From: an uncultured Collinsella sp.
GTDB taxonomy: Bacteria; Actinomycetota; Coriobacteriia; Coriobacteriales; Coriobacteriaceae
Direction of reading: 5' to 3'
Length of the DNA stretch: 64,000 nt
NCBI GenBank assembly: GCA_958451615.1
Contig: CAUDQR010000008.1
Span: 27,344 to 91,343, forward strand
The notes beneath the pieces were generated by a model. That model did not search any database, was not told the DNA's origin, and saw nothing but the letters and a program-made list of their open reading frames with translations. The translations under genes and the position numbers were made by a program. This document shows positions 41,892 through 50,725 of this stretch, piece after piece (position 1 is the stretch's first letter; each line of letters starts with the position of its first letter).

Positions 41892-42323
41892 ATGCTCATT
41901 TCTTCCAAGGGCCGCTATGCCCTCCGACTGATGATCTATATCGCGGCGCTCGGTGACGCCGAGGGCAAGATTGCTCTGCGCGAGGTTGCCGACCGCGAGC
42001 GCATTTCGCAGAAGTATCTGGAACAGCTGGTTCGTCCGCTTATGAAGGCTGGCCTGCTTAAGAGCGTGCGCGGCAAGGGCGGCGGCTACATGATGGCCAA
42101 GGACCCGGCCGAGGTGCGTGCTGGCGACATCCTGCGCGCTGTCGAGGGCAGTACGGCTCCGGTGGCGTGCGACGGCATCGACAACAGCTGCGCCCGTAGC
42201 GATCTGTGCTCAACCGTCAAGTTCTGGCGCGGCCTGGACGACGTGATCGAAAACTACGTCGACGGCGTGACGTTGGCCGACCTTGCTGCCGTCCCCGAGA
42301 TCAACTTCGACATCAAACTATAG
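41892..42323 (+). CDS. Rrf2-family Fe-S responsive regulator (SufR/IscR-like)
   Basis: The 143-residue product has a winged helix (LISSKGRYALRLMIYIAAL, ISQKYLEQLVRPLMKAGLLK, GKGGGYMMAKDP) and three cysteines in VACDGIDNSCARSDLCST (spacing C-x6-C-x5-C), the cluster ligands of IscR-type Rrf2 proteins. It probably senses Fe-S status and represses or activates the divergent suf operon. GGGAGG precedes ATG 41892. An adjacent operator array supports the role. Confidence 0.92.
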   Translation: MLISSKGRYALRLMIYIAALGDAEGKIALREVADRERISQKYLEQLVRPLMKAGLLKSVRGKGGGYMMAKDPAEVRAGDILRAVEGSTAPVACDGIDNSCARSDLCSTVKFWRGLDDVIENYVDGVTLADLAAVPEINFDIKL

Positions 42324-42331
42324 GGCTGCAA

Positions 42332-42619
42332 ATGACATCTCTCGACAAGGTGTATAAGCAAATTGAAGTTTTTGCTCGGGAATGTGACGCCGAGAAGGTT
42401 GTGCTGTTTGGTTCCCGCGCTCGAGGTGACAACTTGCCTAAGAGCGATATTGACATCGCCGTAGCAGGTTGCCGGGATTTCGGCCGGTTGTCATATTTGA
42501 TCGAGGAGCGTCTTGATACTCTTTTAGATGTAGATGTCGTCAATCTCGACGAGTCCTTATCGCGTCAATTGCTCGATGAAATTGCCAGGGATGGTGTGAT
42601 TCTGTATGAAAAAATATGA
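42332..42619 (+). CDS. mntA: MNT-type nucleotidyltransferase antitoxin
   Basis: The 95-residue product starts MTSLDKVYKQIEVF. VVLFGSRARGDNLPKSDIDIAV is the minimal nucleotidyltransferase motif (GSRARG-x-DxD), and the second catalytic Asp lies in LDVDVVNL. MNT antitoxins add AMP to the HEPN toxin partner and silence it. The stop overlaps the next ATG by 14 bases. The gene begins 8 bases after rrf2 and has lower GC than the suf genes. Confidence 0.9.
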   Translation: MTSLDKVYKQIEVFARECDAEKVVLFGSRARGDNLPKSDIDIAVAGCRDFGRLSYLIEERLDTLLDVDVVNLDESLSRQLLDEIARDGVILYEKI

Positions 42620-43025
42620 GAACTTTGTCAGCGCCTTGGCGAATCTTGAGGATGCGCCCAATCAGGATCTCAACAATGATTTTGTTCAGAGTGGTTTGAT
42701 TAATAAGTTCAATCTTCAATTTGAACTGAGCTGGAAGCTCCTTAAGCGTCTGCTCGAGTATGAGGGCGCCACGCTTGCCGCGTCGGGGTCTCCTCGTGCC
42801 ATCTTGAAGGAGTCCTACCGATTCTACGACTTTATTGATGAGGCGGCCTGGCTAGATATGCTCAAAGACCGCAATACGAACGTCCATATCTATGACAACA
42901 AGCTCGCTCAAGATTTGATTCAGCGCATCTTGAACGTATATATTCCCGCTTTTTGTCAGTTGAGGGACGGGCTGATGGAGCGATACGGCGAGCTTCTGAT
43001 GGCGCCCGACGACCAGTTTGTTTAA
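42606..43025 (+). CDS. HEPN-like nucleotidyltransferase partner (HI0074 family toxin)
   Basis: The 139-residue helical product (MKKYENFVSALANLED...) contains FNLQFELSWKLLKRLLEYEG and KDRNTNVHIYD near residue 96. RNTNVH fits the R-x4-H motif of HEPN RNases. HI0074-type proteins are encoded with MNT partners and form type VII-like toxin-antitoxin pairs. Coupled to mntA by a 14-base overlap. The alternative role, a simple nucleotidyltransferase substrate-binding protein, is the older family label. Confidence 0.85.
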   Translation: MKKYENFVSALANLEDAPNQDLNNDFVQSGLINKFNLQFELSWKLLKRLLEYEGATLAASGSPRAILKESYRFYDFIDEAAWLDMLKDRNTNVHIYDNKLAQDLIQRILNVYIPAFCQLRDGLMERYGELLMAPDDQFV

Positions 43026-43153
43026 TTCCTTAAGTTTTCGCGGAGGGTTGTTGCCGTTTACCGAGGGGTTGTTGTGCAACAACGGGCGAGCTGCAATACT
43101 TACTTTTATCTTTGCAAACTGCACTTTAACTACACCAATGCAGGGAGGATTTT

Positions 43154-44956
43154 ATGCAGCCCAAGCATTCTGCGATTGTCGCGGGCCTGACGCTGGCGCT
43201 TTCGTTTGGCGCCGTTACCGCACCCGCGCCCGCTGCCGCCGAGGAGCCCACGCCGGGCGTTGCCTCGGGTGCCACCGATATCGATAAGGGTCTCTATACC
43301 CAGCAGTCCTTCTCGGGCGTGCTGAGGTCGGTCCAGGGCGTTTCGTTTGTTAACGTTACCCCCGAGATGAAGTACTTTACCAAGTACGAGAGCCATGGCA
43401 ACTATAACCAGGGCTTTTCGTATGGCGACGGCTATAACGCGCTGGGTTATTACCAGTTCGACCGTCGATGGTCGCTCATTCCGTTTATGAAGCAGGCCTA
43501 CAACTACAACCCCGAAAAATACAGCATGCTCAAGGATGCGATTGATCGCGGCAGCGAGATTTCCAACACGAGCAATGCCATGTACGAGAACGGCCAGCTC
43601 ACCGAGTTGGGCCGTATTGCGCAGGAGGCTTTCCAAGGTGCTTATAACACCGACCCTGTTGAGTTCTCGGCTCTGCAGGATGCGTATGCGTACAACTCGT
43701 ACTATGCGGTGACCGAGGCGTGGCTCAAGAGCGGCCTGGGCATTGATATTTCGGGCCGTGCCGATTGCGTTAAGGGCATGGTGTGGAGCATCACCAACAT
43801 GTGCGGCACCGGTGGCTGCAGGGACTTCTTCCGTTGGGCAAACCTTTCTAACAGTATGACTGATCGCGAGTTTGTGACGGCGCTTTCCAACAGTGTGGTC
43901 AATAACGTGGCGACCAAGTATTCGAGCCAGCCCCAGTATCATGAGGGCTGGAAGAACCGCTACCGCAACGAGCTGAAGGACTGCTTGGTTTATATCGCCG
44001 AGGACGAGGCCGCTGCCGCTGCGACGCCCGTGCAGCCCGAGCCCACGCCGACGCCTGATTCGAATGACGACTCGAGCGACGATGCCAACGATGACAGGAT
44101 GGATTCGCCCTCGACCGATGCTGACGGTGATGGCTCTGCTGGTGGCACTACCAACAACGGCTCTACCTCGAACGGCTCCGTTTCGAACGGCTCTGCTGCG
44201 GGCGATTCGTCTTCAAGCTCTGCAGGCAATACGGACAGCGACGCTTCTGGTTCGACCGGCGCTGGCACCTCTAACTCATCCACCGGCTCGAGCGATTCGT
44301 CCGTTGGCACCGGCTCTAACAACGGCTCCGGCTCTGACGCAACCCCTGGTTCCGATGCTTCCAAGGATGACTCGAATAAGGCGCCGGACGTTCCCGTTGC
44401 TTCGCCGGACAAGAAGCCTTCTTTCTCCGAGCAGCTTGGTTCTACGCTGGGCTCTTCGCTGATGGCTGGCGTCAATAACGGCTCGACCCAGAACAAGGGC
44501 AACTCTGATCAGGTTTCCACGGAAAAGATCGAAGCCGCAAAGGGCGACTCCAAGGACAAGACTTCCGAGAAGACCGAATCCGATAAGGGTTCTAGCTCTG
44601 AGGAGAAGAGCGACAAGTCCGAACAGAAGAAGGACGAGGATAAGAAGTCTGAATCTGAGGAGAAGGACAAGAGCAAGGCCGAGGGCGAAAAGAAACAGTC
44701 CGAAGACGACGACAAGAGCGGTGCTGACAACCAGGTCCAAGAGCAAAATGACTCCAAAACGGTGACCACCACGACCACGACGACTACAACTACCAAGTCC
44801 TCGGGCGGCAACATGCCCAAGACGGGCGATCTGATTGTGATGGCGAGCCTTGCCAGTGCAAGCTTGGCCACACTGGGCGCTACGTCTATCGTAAGTGGTA
44901 AGCATAAGCTCGATCAGCAGAAGAAGGCTTCTGGGGAGGACGGCTTGGAGGAGTAA
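43154..44956 (+). CDS. Sortase-anchored (MPKTG) surface protein with lysozyme-like domain
   Basis: ATG 43154 follows AGGGAGG. The 600-residue product has a signal peptide (residues 1-29, ending APAAAEE), a folded domain from about 70 to 285 (YESHGNYNQGFSYGDGYNALGYYQFDRRW; ADCVKGMVWSITNMCGTGGC) resembling VgrG-related or lysozyme-type hydrolase domains of Coriobacteriia, then a 250-residue low-complexity Ser/Gly/Asn/Asp and Lys/Glu/Ser stalk, a Thr run, and MPKTG followed by a membrane segment and a charged tail. Sortase likely anchors it to the wall. Substrate unproven. Confidence 0.8.
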   Translation: MQPKHSAIVAGLTLALSFGAVTAPAPAAAEEPTPGVASGATDIDKGLYTQQSFSGVLRSVQGVSFVNVTPEMKYFTKYESHGNYNQGFSYGDGYNALGYYQFDRRWSLIPFMKQAYNYNPEKYSMLKDAIDRGSEISNTSNAMYENGQLTELGRIAQEAFQGAYNTDPVEFSALQDAYAYNSYYAVTEAWLKSGLGIDISGRADCVKGMVWSITNMCGTGGCRDFFRWANLSNSMTDREFVTALSNSVVNNVATKYSSQPQYHEGWKNRYRNELKDCLVYIAEDEAAAAATPVQPEPTPTPDSNDDSSDDANDDRMDSPSTDADGDGSAGGTTNNGSTSNGSVSNGSAAGDSSSSSAGNTDSDASGSTGAGTSNSSTGSSDSSVGTGSNNGSGSDATPGSDASKDDSNKAPDVPVASPDKKPSFSEQLGSTLGSSLMAGVNNGSTQNKGNSDQVSTEKIEAAKGDSKDKTSEKTESDKGSSSEEKSDKSEQKKDEDKKSESEEKDKSKAEGEKKQSEDDDKSGADNQVQEQNDSKTVTTTTTTTTTTKSSGGNMPKTGDLIVMASLASASLATLGATSIVSGKHKLDQQKKASGEDGLEE

Positions 44957-44987
44957 TCTTCCAGATCGTTTTCTATAAGAGTTTGGG

Positions 44988-45028
44988 ACGGGGTCCGGTG
45001 CGGCGGCATCGGCCCCCCCCCTTTTTTT
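44988..45028 (+). terminator. Probable terminator after the surface protein gene
   Basis: GGGGTCCGGTGC can pair with GCATCGGCCCCC around a 4-base loop, with G-U and bulged positions, followed by seven T residues. Confidence 0.6.
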
Positions 45029-45161
45029 GTTGTGCAACGATTTGTTATGCCCCCTCGGGGGTCTGTTGCTACCGCTGCCCGAAACGTTTGCATGTCGATA
45101 TTGTTGCGCTCTACCCGCTCGCTACAATGGGCATCGTGCTGCGTTAGAAGGAGAGTTTACG

Positions 45162-46961
45162 GTGTCTGAACAGGTGAATTGTGGTTTTACTCATGCGTTT
45201 GGTGCACGGTTGCTCAATCATGCGGATAGCGCAGCTCTACCGGTTGATGCACGCGACTTTTCCGATGCAATCAATCGGTGTTTACTCGTCGATAAGACTA
45301 TGTTTATTGCCGATATATTGGACAGTGAAGCACCTGTTGCGCTTTGCTGTCGGCCCAAGGGTTTTGGCAAGAGCATGAATTTATCGATGCTCAAGTGCTA
45401 TTTGGAACGACCTGATCGCCGGCTGCCGGATCGAAGCCTGTTCGCTGGTACCCAGATTTGGCAGGCGGGCGGCGGTCGCTATCGTGATGAGTACGCGAGT
45501 TATCCGGTCATCATGCTCGACTTTACAGCTGCCGCTTCGAGGCATGGTGCTGGTGCTGCGGCAGCAATTCGCGGGGCTGTCGTGCGCGAGTGCGCCCGAT
45601 TACTGCCGCTGCTTGCCGCGCCTGATCTGTCAAGACGTGAGGTTCGTCTTATCGAGAGGGCGGCGCGTGGGGTGGCCAGCGATAAGGAGATCGATGCGGC
45701 GCTTGGCGTGCTTATCAAGCTGCTCCAGGCAGCTTTCGATGAGCAGGTTGTTCTTCTGATAGACGACTACGACGCGGTATGTCCAAAGCGTTTGGACGCT
45801 AAGGACGACGGTAGCGTGGATTCCCTAGAGTCGCTCAGCCGAATGCTGTTCGACACCATTGCCGACGCCGGCGACTCGTTGCGATTGACGTGTCTTATGG
45901 GCGAGCGCCCCGGTCCTGCCGAGCTTGCGTTGTCCCAACGTGGGGTTTCCTATCGGTCGGCGACAGCGTTGTCGAGTTGGTGTGATCGATGGTTCGGTTT
46001 TTCGGACGACGAAGTCCAAGTGCTGTTGGATTGCATCGGTCGCAACGGCTGTCTGGATGACGCGCGTGAGTGGCTCGAGGGCTATCTGTTTGGTGGTTTT
46101 TATTGCTCGAGCCCGGAGCGCGTGGTGGACTACGCACATCGCGATTGCGTCGCGCCCGTTCGGGCGGATCTGTATTGTTACGCCGACCGTCTGGGCGCAT
46201 GCGTCGGCGACTGGAATCTCATTCGCCTGTCCACATTGTTCGATTTGGTTGAGCCGCATGGGTTTATTGAGGCGCCAGTGCATATGCATGCCGAGGAGGT
46301 CGATGCCGCCAAGCCCGAAGATATCTGGACTGCGCTGTATCTGTCTGGATTCCTTACGACGGATATGACGGGGCATTCGGAGGACGGCGCGTGCCTTCGT
46401 TCCCTGCGTCTGCCTAATAACGAAGTGCGTCAGGCGCTCCGTCTTGTAATTCTGGAATGGTTTGAGTGCGCCGTTGAGGACGTTGGAGTTATCGACTCGT
46501 TCCATGACGGGCTGTGTCGAGGAGACGAGGACACTGTAAAGCAAGCTTTGAGCTGTGCTATCGGCGATCTGGGCATCGATGTGGGCCAATCAGATATGCC
46601 GACAGCCTATCATCTGGCGCTTCAGGGGCTCTGCTTTGGACTGCCCGGCTATTGCAATCCCAGCTCCAAGCGAAGTGGCGTCTCGGATCGCTGGGATATC
46701 CAGGTGATTCCCACCGGTCGGGTGTTTGACGTGGCCGACACGCTCGGCATGCTCGATGAGCGACCGCTCATTACGGTCAACATGTTGTACGACCCTGGCG
46801 TCGATGCCCTGGGCCTGGAACTGTTGGCGGTTCAGGCGCTGCTCGACATAGAGCGCGACGGCATCGATGATATCCGCGTGCCGCGCCCCGCCGTCGGGCG
46901 CATGCGTTGGGGTTTTGGCTTTGACGGTCAGCGTGTGTCCGTGGTGTGCCAACGACTGTAG
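45162..46961 (+). CDS. AAA-ATPase-like protein (PF09820 type)
   Basis: GTG 45162 is chosen for the AAGGAGAG site. The 599-residue product starts VSEQVNCGFTHAFGARL and contains LVDKTMFIADILDSEAPVAL, Walker A CRPKGFGKSMNLSML near residue 69, and VVLLIDDYDAVCPKRL (Walker B) near 200. This is the AAA-ATPase-like family that often carries a C-terminal PD-(D/E)XK nuclease domain. Here the C-terminal part (DIQVIPTGRVFDVADTLGML) lacks an obvious E-x-K, so the nuclease is weak or lost. Function in any organism is not established; spread suggests a mobile or interaction role. Confidence 0.75.
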   Translation: MSEQVNCGFTHAFGARLLNHADSAALPVDARDFSDAINRCLLVDKTMFIADILDSEAPVALCCRPKGFGKSMNLSMLKCYLERPDRRLPDRSLFAGTQIWQAGGGRYRDEYASYPVIMLDFTAAASRHGAGAAAAIRGAVVRECARLLPLLAAPDLSRREVRLIERAARGVASDKEIDAALGVLIKLLQAAFDEQVVLLIDDYDAVCPKRLDAKDDGSVDSLESLSRMLFDTIADAGDSLRLTCLMGERPGPAELALSQRGVSYRSATALSSWCDRWFGFSDDEVQVLLDCIGRNGCLDDAREWLEGYLFGGFYCSSPERVVDYAHRDCVAPVRADLYCYADRLGACVGDWNLIRLSTLFDLVEPHGFIEAPVHMHAEEVDAAKPEDIWTALYLSGFLTTDMTGHSEDGACLRSLRLPNNEVRQALRLVILEWFECAVEDVGVIDSFHDGLCRGDEDTVKQALSCAIGDLGIDVGQSDMPTAYHLALQGLCFGLPGYCNPSSKRSGVSDRWDIQVIPTGRVFDVADTLGMLDERPLITVNMLYDPGVDALGLELLAVQALLDIERDGIDDIRVPRPAVGRMRWGFGFDGQRVSVVCQRL

Positions 46962-46981
46962 CGGCGGGCGAAAGCCCTTTA

Positions 46982-48001
46982 CTACTCGGCGTCCTTCAGG
47001 GGCGGCATGGGCTTCCAGTTGGGATCCTTAACGATCTTGCGGGCGTCCTTCATGCCGCGGCGCAGCGCCGGAATGCCGGTCTTAAAGCATTTGTCGACTG
47101 CTGCCAGACGAATGAACTCCTTGCAGAAGGTCGCGGCATTGCCCAGACGGAACAGCATGGGGTGGTAGTCACCGTAGATCTGCATATAGCGAGCGAGGAA
47201 GCCTCGGTTGCGCATGATGTAGTAGCGGTTGGTGTCGCTCGTGGAGTTGAGCTGTCGTTTGCCGGCGATATCCCAGTTGGAGACGGCGCGGGCGCGCTTG
47301 AGCACCACGTCGGCAACCACGGCGGCGGGGAAGTGCTGGCTGGCCACGTAGCCGTAGCAGGCATCGTCGCCGTAGATAAAGAAGCGCGCGTCGGGCAGGC
47401 CAATCTTGTCGACCACGCGGCGCGAGAACATGCCGCCCTCAAAGCACAGTTGGTTCATGGTGCGGTAGCCCTCGGGCCCCAAGTCCCACTTGGCGATGGG
47501 GTTAGGGATGCCGAGCGAAAGGATGAGCTGGTACTGCCAAAAGAAAGCGCCGCCGTCAAAGTCCAGGCGCGAACCCTGGATGACATCGTAGCGGTCGGTC
47601 CACTTGGCAAGACGCTCGATGCCTTCGGGGATGACGAGCACGTCGTCGTCCATCACCCAGAACCACTGGGCCCCCAGATCGTAGGCGCATTTAGTGCCAG
47701 CGGAGAAGCCGCCCGCACCGCCGCCGTTTTCGAGCTGCGGGGCGTAGATGACACGGTCGGTGCCGCCCTGCGCGTCGGGCTGCTCGGTGTCGATGCCCCA
47801 CAGGCTGGCCAGGCGCTCGTTGAATGCGGTGCACATGGCCTCGGTCTCGCGAGAATTCTCGTTATCGACAATCACGATGCGCCAGGGCGTTGCCGTGAGC
47901 TCGGTCATGGAGTCGAACAGGTTGGCCAGGAGTTCCTGGCGCTTGTACGTAACGACAACGATGGCGAGCTTATCGATGGGGGCGGGAAGGGTGGAAGTCA
48001 T
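46982..48001 (-). CDS. Family 2 glycosyltransferase, GlfT2-like
   Basis: The start at 48001 (MTSTLPAPIDKLAIVVVTYK) has a GAAAGGA site. The 339-residue product has VVVTYKRQELLANLFDSM, LENGGGAGGFSAG, DDDVLVIPEG (the DxD metal site at about residue 119) and a later FIYGDDACYGYVA. The pattern resembles galactofuranosyltransferase GlfT2 and related rhamnosyl enzymes that build surface glycans using UDP sugars. It lies near another GT2 gene and an acyltransferase gene, a small surface polysaccharide cluster. Confidence 0.83.
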   Translation of the reverse strand: MTSTLPAPIDKLAIVVVTYKRQELLANLFDSMTELTATPWRIVIVDNENSRETEAMCTAFNERLASLWGIDTEQPDAQGGTDRVIYAPQLENGGGAGGFSAGTKCAYDLGAQWFWVMDDDVLVIPEGIERLAKWTDRYDVIQGSRLDFDGGAFFWQYQLILSLGIPNPIAKWDLGPEGYRTMNQLCFEGGMFSRRVVDKIGLPDARFFIYGDDACYGYVASQHFPAAVVADVVLKRARAVSNWDIAGKRQLNSTSDTNRYYIMRNRGFLARYMQIYGDYHPMLFRLGNAATFCKEFIRLAAVDKCFKTGIPALRRGMKDARKIVKDPNWKPMPPLKDAE

Positions 48002-48196
48002 GAACGAGAATATCCTTTCGCGTGGGCAGCATATCGGCCCTGCGGAATAAACAACGTGTCCCATGGGACACGACTATTGTAAGCGTAGGCGGGCGCCCGC
48101 GGGTAATGTTCCGCTAATCACCAAGAACGTTTGCTACAAGCTTGGTTGACGCGTGAGCGTGGCGAGGTTGCAAGCGCGCATTGTGGTATTACATAG

Positions 48197-49579
48197 GTGC
48201 CGATTCCTGTGGACGCGATCTTTCTGTTTGGATGCCCTGTGAATAAAACTCGTTTAGCCTCCTTTGCCGACACCCTACCCGCCAAATCCTTGCTGCTGTT
48301 CGTGGCATTTCAACTTGTCTTTGTCCTGAACAATTCCGCTGCGAATTGCCTGCCGAGGCCCGTTATCGAGTCGCATGCGCAGGGTTCGGAGTCCTCGGCC
48401 CTGTTGTCTAACATGTATGTCTACGACCACCGTGTTGCAGCTGGTCCTGTTTGCTTTGATAACAATCGTTTTATCATTGAAGTCGCACGGCAAAAGGACC
48501 AAGGTTCTCCGTTTAAGACGATGACTGTTGCCGAGATTGATGACGTTACGAAAGCCGGCGGGATTACGCATCAGCAGTACTACCGGTATTGGCATGGATG
48601 GCAGCTACTTACGAATGTCTGCCTGTTTATTGGCGGTATCGATGTTGTTGTGGTGCCTGCGGCTGCCCTGGCGATTGCCGGCTCCGCTTGCGCTTACGTT
48701 GCCTTGCGGAAGCGATTTTCAAAGCCATTGACGTTGGGTTTCCTTGCAATCCTGTTGTTCTCGACAAATCTGTTTTTCAATTTTATCGGTGATCTACTGC
48801 TGTGCATCTCGTTCTTTGTGGCGCTCATCATGATGTCTTGCATGAACTTTCGTTTGGAATTGGCTCCGAACGCATATGCTTTTACAAGCCGCCTTGTCCT
48901 TTGGTCGATAGCGACGGGCGCCGTGTTTTCGTTTCTTGACTTTTTAACGATCCCTGCTGCAGTTGTCGCCCTGCATTGCTTTTTCGCCTTCATTGCGCTC
49001 CCCGAGGGTGAGCGCCCCAAGCGCTGCGTCGTCACGATGATGCAGGCGCTCTTTGGGTTTGGGCTTTCGTTTGTGTTTACCTGGGCGATGAAATAGGTTG
49101 TCGCGGCATTTGTACTGGGTTGGAACGAGGTCTTTTCGAACGTTCTGGGCGAGATGGGCCTTTGGTCTGCGCATGGGGCTTCGTCACTGTTGCCCCAAGC
49201 TGACTGGCCTCAGATTTTGAAGGAGTTTTATTGCATGAGCCCGCAGCTGTTCGCCATTTGCTCAACTGCTGGTTATGCGATGATCTCGAACGTCGTTTGT
49301 CTTGTTTCGTTTGCTGCCGTATTGGTGATCTGGATTGCCGTATTCGTATGCTCAATACGGGGTGGCGCGCAAGACGGTCGCCGTCATAAGGTGTTGATCC
49401 AGTCGCTGCTCATGGTACTGCCTCTGGTGGTTGTTCTGGGTTATTTCGTTGTTATGCATGACCATGCGATCGTTCATATTCCGGTATTTGGCTGCAAGAA
49501 CTGGGCGATTGTCTTTGCGATGTTATTTGCTTCGGGTGTAAGTGCACTTCGTGGCTTGCGGAGTCGGAAGGCCGCCTAG
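48197..49579 (+). pseudogene. Membrane protein gene interrupted by an in-frame amber codon
   Basis: One reading frame runs from GTG 48197 (or a later GTG at about 48239) to 49579 with a single TAG at 49094-49096. The first part (299 residues) has hydrophobic segments such as SLLLFVAFQLVFVLNN, INVVVVPAAALAIAGSACAY-like and FLAILLFSTNLFFNFIGDLLL. The frame continues past the stop as VVAAFVLGWNEVFSNVLGEMG and then more membrane segments. A TGG to TAG change (W to stop) explains it, since the surrounding sequence reads AMK-W?-VVAAF. A split gene or a sequencing error is possible. Likely a polytopic membrane glycosyltransferase-type protein by topology only. Confidence 0.72.
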
Positions 49580-50721
49580 CTGCTCATGCGGGCCTTGATG
49601 GCGTCGACCACGGCCCTGCGAACGATATCTATGAGGAGCAGGGCAAGCGCGAGGCAAAGGCTCATAAGGATTCCGAGCAACATGGCGGCGGCTGGATGGG
49701 GGTCTCCCGTTTGGAAGCCTGCCGCCATGGTGTAGATTGCTTTGTCAAAGATGGGTCGCCAGACATTGCAGGTAAACGACTGTACGGCGTAGAAAGCGAG
49801 CGTTCCTGCGACGAGAGACATGATTGTCTTGTCTGCAGCTGGGACTTCGTGGCGCAGCTGATGGAGCGCTGCGGCGGCAACGGAAGCAGCGGCCAAGATG
49901 AAGGATATGACGGACGTGGACTTGTAGGAGAGCTTCCAGAGCGTGTTGTACTGGCTATTTGTCGATAGCAGGAGCTCGAGCACGATGGTGGCGGCAACGA
50001 GTCCGATGAGTGCGATCTTGGATTTTTGAGCGCCGGATGCGTTGCCGTGGCAATCGAGGACAAAGCGCATTTCTCCAGCTGCAATAAACGCGACCAGGTA
50101 GGTAACGGCGCTCATGAGCTTGCGCCACAAAACGATACCGGCCGCTTCGTTTGCCGTCGCTGCGATGTAGCAGTTGATTCCAAATGTTGCGAGCACGAGA
50201 AGTGCTACGACAAACGGGGCCCTTTTGCTGCCGATTCGCTGTCGTATCAGCGCAATCATTGGGACGAGCAATACGGAGGCGGCGTAGACCCAGATAAACT
50301 CGATGCCTAACGTGAGCCAGCCGATCTCGTGTAGTGAGATTTCGGGCAGGGGATAGACGTACATCGAGACAAACAGACAAGCTGCGCAATAAAAGAGCGT
50401 GGGCAAGACGATCTTCTTGAGGCGCTCAAGTGATTTGAGCGTGAGGCCCCGCGCGGACGAACCGTTTTGGAGGGCGCGTACCGCCGAGGGAATAAGGAAG
50501 TACCCCGAGATCATAAAAAAGATCTCGTTGGCCCAACAGCCCAGCAGGTTAATGAATCCCAGTAGTCCCGAATAGGGGAAAGCCGCAAGCGATGCGTATT
50601 CCGGCACGCCGGTGCAGACGGCTTGGAAGGTCCATTGAAACGTGTGGAATATCGCAATCCCGGCGACCGCGACCAAGCGCAGCGCCTCGATGGAGGTATT
50701 TCTGCTTGCTTTGCTGCCCAT
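49576..50721 (-). CDS. Acyltransferase 3 family membrane protein
   Basis: The 381-residue product starts MGSKASRNTSIEALRLVAVAG. About ten membrane segments are visible. RNTSIEALRLVAVAGIAIFH near the start and EIFFMISGYFLIPS near residue 80 are the acyltransferase 3 motifs that hold the catalytic His and conserved GYFL. Such enzymes O-acetylate or succinylate surface glycans. It converges with the interrupted membrane gene (4-base overlap) and sits downstream of a GT2 gene 4 bases away, suggesting one operon. Confidence 0.87.
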   Translation of the reverse strand: MGSKASRNTSIEALRLVAVAGIAIFHTFQWTFQAVCTGVPEYASLAAFPYSGLLGFINLLGCWANEIFFMISGYFLIPSAVRALQNGSSARGLTLKSLERLKKIVLPTLFYCAACLFVSMYVYPLPEISLHEIGWLTLGIEFIWVYAASVLLVPMIALIRQRIGSKRAPFVVALLVLATFGINCYIAATANEAAGIVLWRKLMSAVTYLVAFIAAGEMRFVLDCHGNASGAQKSKIALIGLVAATIVLELLLSTNSQYNTLWKLSYKSTSVISFILAAASVAAAALHQLRHEVPAADKTIMSLVAGTLAFYAVQSFTCNVWRPIFDKAIYTMAAGFQTGDPHPAAAMLLGILMSLCLALALLLIDIVRRAVVDAIKARMSS

Positions 50722-50725
50722 CAGA

